Shown: one piece after another, positions 55,830-64,000 of the stretch
Numbering within the stretch: position 1 is the first letter of the stretch
Layout: each line of letters opens with the position of its first letter
Source: Acephala macrosclerotiorum
Taxonomy: Eukaryota > Ascomycota > Leotiomycetes > Helotiales > Mollisiaceae
Direction: 5' to 3'
Length of the DNA stretch: 64,000 nt
Assembly (NCBI GenBank): GCA_014904845.1
Contig: MU119213.1
Location: 310,001-374,000, forward strand
Notes under the pieces: generated by a model
The model's database searches: none
Seen by the model: the letters and a program-made list of their open reading frames with translations, nothing else
Told to the model about the DNA's origin: nothing
Position numbers and translations under genes: made by a program

Positions 55830-58115
55830 ATGCCTGGAAAAATTCTTTGCGTGGCTGAGAAACCCTCTATATCGAAGGCTGTAGCGGGCCATCTTTCAGG
55901 AGGACAGTTTCAAACAGTAAGTGCGCCCACCTTTAGAAGTTGGGGCACTCTCTGAATTCTTTCTAGAGAAATATTCAAGGCAACCAATATGTGAAAAACT
56001 ATTGCTTTGACTTTGACTTCGGTCAACCTTGGGGCAACTGCAGTGTAGTTATGACTTGTGTCTCAGGCCACTTGACCGAAGTAAAATTTCCCGCTATGTA
56101 TGAGAGAGACTGGAGCAATCCTCCGCCCGAGGCTCTTTTCAATGCCCCTGTGAATGTAGAGGTCGGCGAGGTAGGTTTCGTTCATATCTTGCACTACGGG
56201 AACGGCTATCTCACAGAATATAGGATAAAAAGCCAATTTCGAACAACATCACAAGCGAAGCAAGAGGGGCCAGAGCTCTTTTCATTTGGACTGATTGCGA
56301 TCGAGAGGGCGAGCATATTGGTGGCGAGGTTCGCCAAGAAGCTTTGAAGGGTAACCCACGTCTCCAGATAAAAAGAGCTAGATTCAGCAACATTGAAAGA
56401 GCGCAAGTCTCCCAAGTGAAATATAAAGACGCCATCGCTAATCATGAACCAGGCATGTCATCCAGGCAGCCAAAAATCCCATCGACTTGGACGATCACCA
56501 AGTCAACGCGGTGGCTACGCGCATCGAACTTGATTTGAGGATTGGATATTGCTTTACAAGATACCTCACAAACACTCTTCGGCCACTCGGTGGGGCTATG
56601 GCTCTCGGCGAAAATGGCAAAAGTCGAGTTATAAGCTATGGTCAGTATTAGAACTTATCGGTAATCTCGATCATATTACTGATGACTCTAGGATCATGTC
56701 AATTCCCAACATTGGGCTTTGTCGTTGACAGATACTTCAGGGTCAAAAATTTCGTGCCCGAAACTTTCTGGAGTATCAGAGTCATGCATACACGCGATAA
56801 CACCAGCGTCAACTTCTCCTGGAAACGAGTTCACTTGTTTGATCGCGCAATCGTAGTCATTCTCTTCGAGAGATGCATCAGGGCTAAGATAGCGAAGGTA
56901 ACCAAAGTGCAAGAGAAACCAACCAGCAAGTGGAAACCGTTACCGTTGACGACAGTAGAGCTACAGAAGAACGCAAGTCGGTTTCTTCGAATGAACAGTC
57001 AACAGGCCATGACCGTCGCCGAATCTCTATATAACAAAGGCTTCATCAGTTATCCTAGAACGGAGACGGATCGCTTCGATAAAGGCATGAACCTCAGGGC
57101 ACTGGTTGAAAAGCAAGTGCAGGATCAAAGATGGGGAGGATACGCTCAAGGTCTCATCCAAGGTGGCTTCAAACAACCAAGAGAGGGTAGGAATGATGAC
57201 AAAGCCCATCCTCCCATCCATCCTGTCACCTGGGTTGATCTAAACAATTTGAATGCCGAAGAAAAACGAGTCTACGAATTTGTCACACGTAGATTCCTGG
57301 CTTGCTGTTCGGAAGATGCTAAGGGACAGGCAACAGATGTCGAGATCGAATATGGCGACGAAACCTTTGGAGCCCATGGGCTTGTTGTTATTGAGAGAAA
57401 CTACCTGGACGTCTATCCCTACGACAAATGGACGAGTAGTCAAACCCTACCAAGATTTATTCAAGGGGAGAGGTTCGAGCCGACTGAAGCCATGATGACA
57501 GAGGGAAAGACAGGTCCACCGAGCTACTTGACCGAACCCGATCTCATTGCATTGATGGATGCCAATGGAATTGGGACAGATGCAACAATGGCTGAGCATA
57601 TAGCTAAGATCAAGGAGAGAAATTACGTCTTCACTAGGCCAAAAGGAGGAGGCAGTGGAGGAGGTGGTAATAACGAGGATAATGCACCAGCCGCTCGCGG
57701 TGGTCGAGGAGGCCGGAGTAGAGGTGGTCGCGGAGGACGTGGTGGCAGAGGGGGTGCAGCAGCTGGTGGAGAACGACCTGGCGGTGTTGAAGAGTTCATA
57801 CCATCAACTCTTGGAGTAGCACTTGTAGACGGTTACGACAAAATGGGCTTCGAAATAAGTCTCAGCAAGCCATTCCTACGGAAGGAGATGGAGCTGAGAA
57901 TGAAGGATATATGTGACGGGCGGGTCACTCGAGCAGATGTGCTGAGAGAGAGTTTGAGACAGTATAAGGCCGTCTTTGACCAGTCTAGAGAACGAATAGA
58001 GATTCTGAAGGCGGTAAGTCTTCCGTTCCCTATCTCTTCAATTCACATGTCTCGATACTAATTACTTGTGTCTTAGTCGTGTAGGAGATATGTGCTGAAT
58101 GGTGGAAGAGCTTGA
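55830..58115 (+). CDS. TOP3: DNA topoisomerase III
   Basis: Type IA topoisomerase that, with a RecQ helicase and Rmi1, dissolves recombination intermediates in the nucleus. 672 residues from six exons: 55830-55916, 55967-56170, 56224-56415, 56466-56640, 56692-58013 and 58077-58115; lengths sum to 673 codons. Start MPGKILCVAEKPSISKAVA. Toprim motif LFIWTDCDREGEHIG near 116-130. Conserved VNAVATRIELDLRIG and SYGSCQFPTLGFVVDRY. Catalytic tyrosine in GFISYPRTETD near 340, and NGIGTDATMAEHI. A Gly/Arg insert (RGGRGGRSRGGRGG, ~535-583) precedes EFIPSTLGVALVDGYDKMGF. The end CRRYVLNGGRA lacks C-terminal zinc fingers, as in yeast-type TOP3. Apparent frame breaks at 56224 and 56416-56465 are introns. 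Confidence 0.95.
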
Positions 58116-58144
58116 TACCCATTTTTTTATGTCATTCTGCACGA

Positions 58145-58840
58145 TCACGTTGACGGCGTTGGTATTTGCTGTTGCCTTGCTTGGGAATACTCTAGCATCA
58201 GTACACCTAGGGTCAATTGATACACCGACAGAGTTCCCACAACACCTTTCTTTATCCGAACTTCAAAAAAGATCTTAGATTGCATATTGCAGCCCAACCC
58301 CATCTGGATGTATGCGATGATGTCCTGAAACATCATGGAGCTCGCCGATGATCGGCAACTGTGAGCATATGCGGCGTCTTCCCTCGTATCTTGGAGGAAC
58401 TCCATGATGTGGCTGGACCACCACCCACACTCCATGCACGGGTTGTGAACGAGTGGTTCAACAGAATCCAACTCTAATTTTCGGATAAGCGGGAAATTAC
58501 GGAATGTTGGAGGGAACAAGCACTCGACTGTACGGCTCTGCGTAACGATGCATATGTGCGAATACGGAGATGGAGTCGTCAGCCATTTTCCTGGCTGGTT
58601 TTCTTTCATGGCAGCATTCGAGAACGTGGGGTCGAGAAGTGACGCTGGGCAATGGATGAATGGGAGAATCTCCAGTGGGTTCTTCTTGGCCGCAAACCCC
58701 CCCTCTTGGTGGCCCGAAAGTGTGTCTGCTGATCTGTGGTGCTGGCGAACCAGCAGGATCTGGCACCGAACGTGGATTTGCTGAAAGTGCGTACAGCATG
58801 TAACGGAGTCGCGATCAATCGCAGCCATCTGTTGCATCAT
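58145..58840 (-). CDS. Orphan 231-aa hypothetical ORF
   Basis: Not recognised. An intact ATG-started ORF ends only 30 bp from the TOP3 stop, so the two are tail to tail. The protein is rich in Cys and His (CCTHFQQIHVRCQILLVRQHH, NPCMECGWWSS) without a known finger spacing, and its second half contains IMEFLQDTREDAAYAH. No signal peptide is evident. No domain and no intron. The length makes chance less likely, but amino-acid use is not typical; it could be a young or spurious gene. Confidence 0.35.
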   Translation of the reverse strand: MMQQMAAIDRDSVTCCTHFQQIHVRCQILLVRQHHRSADTLSGHQEGGFAAKKNPLEILPFIHCPASLLDPTFSNAAMKENQPGKWLTTPSPYSHICIVTQSRTVECLFPPTFRNFPLIRKLELDSVEPLVHNPCMECGWWSSHIMEFLQDTREDAAYAHSCRSSASSMMFQDIIAYIQMGLGCNMQSKIFFEVRIKKGVVGTLSVYQLTLGVLMLEYSQARQQQIPTPST

Positions 58841-59524
58841 GTTTCATGATCTCAGTACTCCCACGTTCAGAGCAGAGTGCAAAGTTTGCCAGGTCATCCC
58901 CCATCCTGTCCTGCAGCGAGACATTGAGTCAGTGAGGGTTTTTCTGGCAGTGGGCGTTGAGTGGAAGGCCTGGGGTTGGAAAGAGCTGGGAACGCGCTAG
59001 CCAGGATGCTGCTAATCTGCATGCTGTGAACATCGACAAGAGCATCAATCAACAACCATACAACAAACTTCCAGTAACAGCCAACATCAAACACAACCAA
59101 ACCGAATTTGATCACTTGCATCACAGTCGCTTCGCGCACGCAGTAATAAAGCTTGCCTGTACCTCCCCCTCTTTCTCGATCCGGCAGCAGAGACAACCAT
59201 CTCTTCTGCTTCATTCAGAACTGCCAATTTCCAAGGTACGAATCGACTCATCGCTCTCGCCCTCGCCCTTCGCAGCAGCATCATCGCCTTGCCCGATAAG
59301 ACTTCGAGCCAGGTAATTTGCCATTTCACGACACGATAAACAGTTGCCTTGAGCTTCATTATCGCGTCATCCAAATAATCCTCAACGTTTCTCTCGCAAG
59401 TCGAGTGAGTCAGCCCTCCCCTTTGCAACTGCTGTCAGCAACACCAACGTGTCTATCATAGAACCAACAGCTAATTACGTGTCGCGTACCTGCAGAGAAA
59501 CGTACGAAAGCAAATACCATCGAA
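58841..59524. other. Intergenic, likely STB3 promoter and 5' UTR
   Basis: About 680 bp with no supported gene; CA- and TC-rich stretches near 59030-59290 fit a long 5' UTR of STB3. Confidence 0.45.
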
Positions 59525-60652
59525 ATGGCCAGCATGACTTCCACTGCTCGCGATATCCCGAAGGTCCATGACAGAGACAGCTTTGCTGCTGTAGCTGCCA
59601 GGAGCGTTCCGGCGACCAAACAACACCCTCTTCCAACTCCTCCCAACTCTATATCCCCGTCTCTCCCTCCCCATGGCCTTAAGCCATACGGGACGCGTTC
59701 AACTTCGACCCAGTCCCTGGAACACGTCGAGTCTGATCTCGACCTCCAGGAGAGTCCAACTGGCAGTGAGCGAGATGGATCTGCCGAGCGTGGCCACCAC
59801 GTTGGCTCACCAGGATTCGATACCGCAGGTGCCATCACACCAGCGCTGTTGGCCAAGCACCATCTCCCTGAGATCCTGTTGAACCATGGTCCCTTGGTTA
59901 TGCGCCACATCATGGGCTTTCTCACTACCGCGGTCCCAGGATTCTCAGGAATTCCACCTGCGAAGGCAAGAAGACTCGTTACTGCTGCTCTGGAGGGCCG
60001 CGGCAGTGGAGGTGAAGGAGGTGGTGTGAAGGGCAATGTCAAGTTCGAGAAAGTAGGATGGGGACGTTGGGACGCGAGATTGAAGGGCCATCCTGCTAGA
60101 AACAGCAGAGGCAATCAACAGTCGCCACCCCCGAGTGCACCATCCTCCTATTCCAACGGCATGCCGATTACATCGAGGGATAGCTGGGATCGAACCCGAC
60201 TGAATGCTCCAGGATCCAGTTGGGCTGCCGATTCTGCAGTCTTCTCACACGACGACGACGTGGACATCACTATGCTTGAGAACGAAGCAGATAAGATGTC
60301 CCTTGACGGTGATGGGTCTTGTTCCTCTTCCGAGGCTCCACCAGATGACGAGATTATGGAGATGGGCGACGACCCTGAAGATTTGACCGATGATGAGGAC
60401 TGGGCTGCCGTCGGTGCAGCTGCATTACGCGAAGTATCCTATTCGAACTCTGGCCCTCGACGCACTTTCCTTTCTTCGGGCATATATACCGGGGGATCCC
60501 GCGGCGGTGGCGGGCCATCCCATTCAACTCTGGCAAAATCGGTGCCAATGCATATTCAACGACCTAATTTTGATTTTTCCGCCTTCGGCATGACCTCTGA
60601 TTCTCAAGAACGTGAGGCTGTAGAGGCACTTTTGCGACTTGGTTCTGTATAA
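59525..60652 (+). CDS. STB3: Sin3-binding protein STB3 family
   Basis: Single-exon 375-residue protein. The conserved STB3 domain lies at residues about 105-190: AITPALLAKHHLPEILLNHGPL, VMRHIMGFLTTAVPGFSGIPPAKARRLVTAALE, a Gly-rich loop, then VKFEKVGWGRWDARLKG. In yeast Stb3 binds the RRPE element in ribosome-biogenesis promoters and recruits Sin3/Rpd3, so nutrient-linked repression is inferred. After the domain come a Ser/Pro-rich part, an acidic stretch (DDEIMEMGDDPEDLTDDEDWAAVGAAALREVSYS) and a conserved-looking end (PNFDFSAFGM...EREAVEALLRLGSV). The ATG is clear. The gene is intact. Confidence 0.92.
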   Translation: MASMTSTARDIPKVHDRDSFAAVAARSVPATKQHPLPTPPNSISPSLPPHGLKPYGTRSTSTQSLEHVESDLDLQESPTGSERDGSAERGHHVGSPGFDTAGAITPALLAKHHLPEILLNHGPLVMRHIMGFLTTAVPGFSGIPPAKARRLVTAALEGRGSGGEGGGVKGNVKFEKVGWGRWDARLKGHPARNSRGNQQSPPPSAPSSYSNGMPITSRDSWDRTRLNAPGSSWAADSAVFSHDDDVDITMLENEADKMSLDGDGSCSSSEAPPDDEIMEMGDDPEDLTDDEDWAAVGAAALREVSYSNSGPRRTFLSSGIYTGGSRGGGGPSHSTLAKSVPMHIQRPNFDFSAFGMTSDSQEREAVEALLRLGSV

Positions 60653-61696
60653 TACATCTGGCGTTATTTGGCGGTGCATAGGTGCGGGTTTGGGTTACAA
60701 GCGTGACGATCTGCCGGCGAGCATTGATCGAATGGGTTCAAGCACGCTTTTTCATCATGATCTGAGGGAACGTTTGGGGATATACCATTTGTTCTCCTTA
60801 TCGCAAGGATAACGACTGGCATGGCGCAATTTCTGGCTTATGGGAAAGGAAATGACCTCGAGCCTGTGCTAAAGTATCGTGCGCTCGGTCTTTGCCTTTG
60901 GTGGACAGTTTTTTGTTTTACACATACATTATACCTTCTTCGACATTCAACACCACTCCACTTATCCGGTTATCATCAAAACTGGGACGATTCTACGAAT
61001 AGCGGCCTCTCACAGGTCATTTACGATGGATAAGACGGTCTCTACTGGCATGGATGAACTGGTTCTTTTACAATTCACAGCCTTATTGCACATATGTATA
61101 TTTAATTACTTCTTTTGTGGTTGGGGGAAAGGGTCATTGGGGATATGACTGGAGATGAGTTCACGAATGATGGATGTTAGATGGTGCATGGAAACACAAG
61201 GACTGGGAGAGGAGGATAAGAGTGGCGGAGATGACTTTTTTTGGGGGGGGGAGATGGTTCAGCATTCCACGCAGGCTGCTTGTTTTGAGGGCTTAATTGC
61301 TACTTGAAATGCTAAACGCAAGGCTCGTGTTTGATCCTCCACTCCACTTATCCACTCGATGTCTCATTTGTCGTTGGTGATTCTAAATTACATTGTCCCA
61401 CCAGGATCCGAGAATCTTCGTATGGATTCAGCCTCCGAGCTCGCGAGAGACTTCTAGACACTTGTTTTCTTCCGCGTGCCGATTTTCACGAGACAGACAT
61501 TGTTCTCGTCACAACGAGACGTGCTAGTCAATTCGAAAGACAGACATTCAGTTCCTCCTGCATCCCACCGATGCTCGAGCGAAGGATGAAGGTGATGCAC
61601 TTCGTGTACAGAATGTCTCTAGACATTCCAACTTGCAATCATGCAATGCGAAAGTCATCGTGGATATCTATAGCTGCTGTCTGAATTTTGCTTTAA
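60653..61696. other. Intergenic, no gene supported
   Basis: 3' flank of STB3. A run of G occurs near 61241-61250. ORFs at 60821-61148 and 61331-61684 are unconvincing. Confidence 0.45.
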
Positions 61697-62565
61697 TTAA
61701 TAAGTTCCTCGGCCCCTGATAAGTAATGCCCTCTTAACATCAAATTTCCTCTTCCCCTCATTCTTCTTCAAATAGCCGATCACTCTCCTAGTTCCCGGCT
61801 CTCTATCACTCTCTGTTACTTCTTTCGTGATCACAAACTCCAACTTCTGATCGCTGTTCCCCTCCTCATCCCCGTCTCGCTCCTTACTAATCCCGTCCTC
61901 TTCTTCGTCCTCCCTTTCCTACTCGCTAACCAGAAACATGGTTTCGATCTTCTCTATCACATCTAGAATCTCACATAGCTGTCGAACCCCATCCTCCTGA
62001 TACTCCATTGCCATCACGAAGTCGTAATTGAAAGCCACCAGAGATAAATTTTCCTCGAGTAGGGTAGAGGAGGTGATGTCTGAGATGACCTTGCGGTTCT
62101 GCTTAACCCAAGGATTTGATTTTCCCGAGAGGACGAGGTGTTTACAGCGTGGTCCGAAGAAGAGAGTGTCTTGTTTGAAGTCAACTGGTATTATTTGGTT
62201 TGAGGTTGAGAATGTGAGGGGTGTATTGCTGGATGTGATAATGGCGAGGTTCGTGACAAGCGTGGAGGATTGGTGGGATAGGTGTTTGGGAGATGAGGGA
62301 ACGGGCTTGGGATGACTACTGGAATAAGTTAGTTTTGTGTTCTGTGTAAAAAATATCAAGCTTGAGAGGTGAGAGCGACTGGAGAAGTATAGATCCTAGT
62401 ACAGAGGTATCATGAATTGAAACGTAAAGAAAAGGGTAATGGAAAGGGCTGGGTACAGCTATTTCAATAATGCTGGGTGATGGGGAAGCAAAGTCCCAGA
62501 TCTGGAGTGGAGCTCAGCTGGTAATTTGGGGAAATATGAGAATGAAGTTGTTGTGGTTGTCATGT
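61697..62565 (-). pseudogene. Broken 2EXR-domain gene
   Basis: The minus strand starts MTTTTTSFSYFPKLPAELHS, the beginning of a 2EXR motif. The rest of the motif (QIWDFASPSPSIIEIAV) follows in another frame: eight bases instead of nine separate the conserved EL and IW, a one-base loss. Downstream, the 2EXR-like segment NQIIPVDFKQDTLFFGP and VAFNYDFVMAMEYQ are open. A TAG at 61919-61921 then interrupts a frame that continues for 73 more codons (DEEEDGISKERDG...FVITKEVTES...RALLIRGRGTY) to a TAA at 61697. A 48-nt in-frame intron could remove the TAG, but it is purine-rich and lacks a branch box. At least one intron must lie near 62330-62420. Two lesions make a pseudogene likely. An intact relative is at 11205. 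Confidence 0.6.
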
Positions 62566-62837
62566 TGAGAGTCGTCAGTATTGGTAAGTCTCTGAATTTC
62601 GAGGTTCTCAAAGCAGCATTGTCTCAAGCCACCAGGCTTAGTATTGCGAGGCTGGCTTGCAAGGCTTTATTTCAAGACTTTAAATCTGCATGCAACAACG
62701 TAAAGGCAGGTCTGGCGTGGAAAGAATAGAAGTTTTGGGGAAGTGATTGAGATAACTCGCGTCCATACGACAATATGCACAAATCCATGCTCAGCTCCTT
62801 CTATATACAGTGTATGTGTATGTACAGAACTCCATCT

Positions 62838-63552
62838 TCAATGTAGCCTCTCTGCCAGGGAGAATCCATACCATATCGTCGCAATGTATCCAGCCAAGTT
62901 GATCAGCGACGACACGCCGTGCATGATTGAGAAGGACTTGTTCAATTGTTGCATCTCTGTCGATTGTGGTGCTGGATCGTAATACTTCTTTCCATCGCGA
63001 GTTTCTGCAACATATCCATCAATGACCAATCAAGCACATCTCCCTCAAGATTACTAGCCTTGCACCTTCCTCTTCCGCATAACTCTCGTCGTCTCAGGAC
63101 CGCAGTATAGCCAATTGACCGCGCTGGTTACGAACATCGTAGCCAAAGGAGCGAATACAGTCCACCTGTTCACCTCTGCAAATGTGCCTGATAGGCCTGA
63201 CGCCGGTCTTAGTGATGTTCTTGAGCCGGGGTATGTTAAAGCGAGAACTGCTGGCAAGGCAGTCTGTAGACCGAAATAGACTGGGAATAGCTTCTGTTGG
63301 AGTTGCGAGAATTGGGGTCGGGGGAGGGCTTGGTAGCTGATTATTCCGCCGACGAATGTCTGCAGATATCCAGTTAGTTGAGTACATTAGCTTGAGAGAG
63401 GAGGTACTTGCCTGGAAGAATTCTGTCCCAAGCAGAGTACCGTATCTACTCTTGTTAGCAACAACAGGTTGACGGACAAGGGGTCTTCGTTAGAAAGCGC
63501 ACGCAATGATATGGTACGGAGCTGGAGACTTGAAGATTGAAAGATCAGGCAT
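62838..63552 (-). CDS. TMEM205-like membrane protein (DUF4149)
   Basis: 183 residues in four exons: 63503-63552, 63412-63445, 63059-63359 and 62838-63004 (552 nt). Start MPDLSIFKSPAPYHIIA, then YGTLLGTEFFQTFVGGIISYQALPR, LFPVYFGLQTALPAVLAL, FAPLATMFVTSAVNWLYCGPETTRVMRKRK, and the family's GKKYYDPAP and MQQLNKSFSIMHGVSSLINL, ending ATIWYGFSLAERLH. About four membrane helices. Introns 2 and 3 appear to start with GC (CAG|GCAAGT and CAAG|GCTAGT); with them the frame is continuous and the family sequence unbroken. The function of fungal TMEM205-like proteins is unknown; human TMEM205 is linked to secretory membranes. Confidence 0.85.
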
Positions 63553-63578
63553 GATGTGACAGTTGGAAATGTGTTGAA

Positions 63579-63593
63579 ATTTTTTTTTTTTTT
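63579..63593. repeat. Poly-T tract
   Basis: A run of about 14 T (A on the coding strand of the TMEM205-like gene) some 25-40 bp upstream of its ATG, in its 5' region. Confidence 0.85.
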
Positions 63594-63689
63594 GAAAAGG
63601 AATAACGAAGACTCAAGGTGGGATATCAAAGCAGCAGAACTCAGATGAAACTCATGACGATATGACCAGGCCGAGGGTACTTGCCGAGG

Positions 63690-64000
63690 TCAATTGACAG
63701 GGATGTTTAGAAGAAATCCAAAGCTCAACTCCAAAGAATGCTTTAGTTGTTTCATTCGTGCAGCTTTTGAAGGGGAATCCGAAGAAACCCTTCTGAGAGG
63801 CATTGCACAAAGTCCCATAATACGTAGGCACAAAGAATAGAGATGCTGACAGCCTAAAAATGGACCCACAATTAGAAAAACGTGATACCGCGTCAGGCAA
63901 CAGCCCCTCTTTGAGTACAAGCGCGTCTTCTCGTACATCTCAACATCAAACCCGCGTTCCTCCAATCTTCCTTCTTCGTACCTCACTTCATGACTTGACC
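63690..64000 (-). CDS. Possible partial gene running off the right edge
   Basis: Not recognised. The minus-strand frame is open from the window edge and reads HEVRYEEGRLEERGFDVEMYEKTR, which looks coding, then becomes doubtful after CCLTRYHVF. It could be the 3' part of a gene outside the window or an upstream part of the TMEM205-like transcript. No domain visible. Confidence 0.25.
   Translation of the reverse strand, partial: SSHEVRYEEGRLEERGFDVEMYEKTRLYSKRGCCLTRYHVFLIVGPFLGCQHLYSLCLRIMGLCAMPLRRVSSDSPSKAARMKQLKHSLELSFGFLLNIPVN

Noticed and set aside
56206..56538. Apparent frameshifts in TOP3 between the N-terminal part and the core
   Set aside because: Introns 56171-56223 and 56416-56465 restore the conserved DKKPISNNIT and VSQAAKNP joins; exon lengths sum to whole codons.
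1..64000. CRISPR arrays, prophage, insertion sequences, biosynthetic gene cluster
   Set aside because: No regularly spaced repeats, integrases or transposases, and no PKS, NRPS or terpene enzymes; the gene set and introns are those of ordinary fungal chromosome.

Overview
The window looks like nuclear chromosomal DNA of a filamentous ascomycete (Pezizomycotina). Genes sit on both strands and are separated by roughly 0.3-2 kb. Most have short introns (about 39-100 nt) with GT...AG ends, branch-like CTAAC or CTGAC boxes and tight acceptors. The gene set is typical of such fungi: a GH3 beta-glucosidase of the Aspergillus Bgl1 type, ERG4, a fungal-specific transcription-factor-like gene, 2EXR proteins, STB3 and a CorA-like channel. 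Similarity to remembered Leotiomycete (Helotiales-type) proteins suggests that class, but this is inference. There is no bacterial, viral or organellar signal and no CRISPR array.

Layout. 0-3.8 kb: one poorly resolved minus-strand gene and an intron-containing tRNA, otherwise nothing clear. 3.9-8.5 kb: a (6-4) photolyase/animal-type cryptochrome gene with an apparent one-base frameshift, then a five-exon fungal-specific TF-domain gene. 9.1-16 kb: a possible 41-aa gene, a DUF899 thioredoxin-like gene, a 2EXR gene, 6-phosphogluconolactonase and a PHO13-type phosphatase. 17.1-18.9 kb: a SET-domain gene. 18.9-20.5 kb: AT-rich, gene-poor, with a 387-bp MITE-like element flanked by TA. 20.5-26.6 kb: a large protein kinase joined to a von Willebrand A-like domain, then a CorA-like membrane protein. 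27-28.2 kb: a tiny two-exon gene and degenerate tandem repeats. 28.3-34.5 kb: secreted beta-glucosidase and sterol C-24(28) reductase. 35.5-40.1 kb: an MRH-domain receptor (Mrl1/Atg27 type), a possible 146-aa gene and a 71-aa membrane protein. 41.4-52.8 kb: a coiled-coil protein, splicing factor CWC22, DPM2 and a BCAS3-like WD40 protein. 53.4-64 kb: a hypothetical protein, a DUF1295 membrane protein, topoisomerase III, an orphan 231-aa ORF, STB3, a broken 2EXR gene and a TMEM205-like gene, with a possible partial gene at the right edge.

There is no operon-like or biosynthetic-cluster logic; most genes are housekeeping. They cover splicing (CWC22), recombination (TOP3), the pentose phosphate pathway (6PGL), ergosterol (ERG4), ER glycosylation (DPM2) and Golgi/vacuole sorting (MRH protein). 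The more unusual items are the kinase-vWA fusion, the MITE-like element, two genes each carrying a lesion that looks like one lost C from a CCC run, a gene that seems to need two GC-AG introns, and a DPM2 gene whose first coding exon is only the start codon. Splice models were made by eye; where exon lengths sum to a multiple of three with an open frame, I say so.
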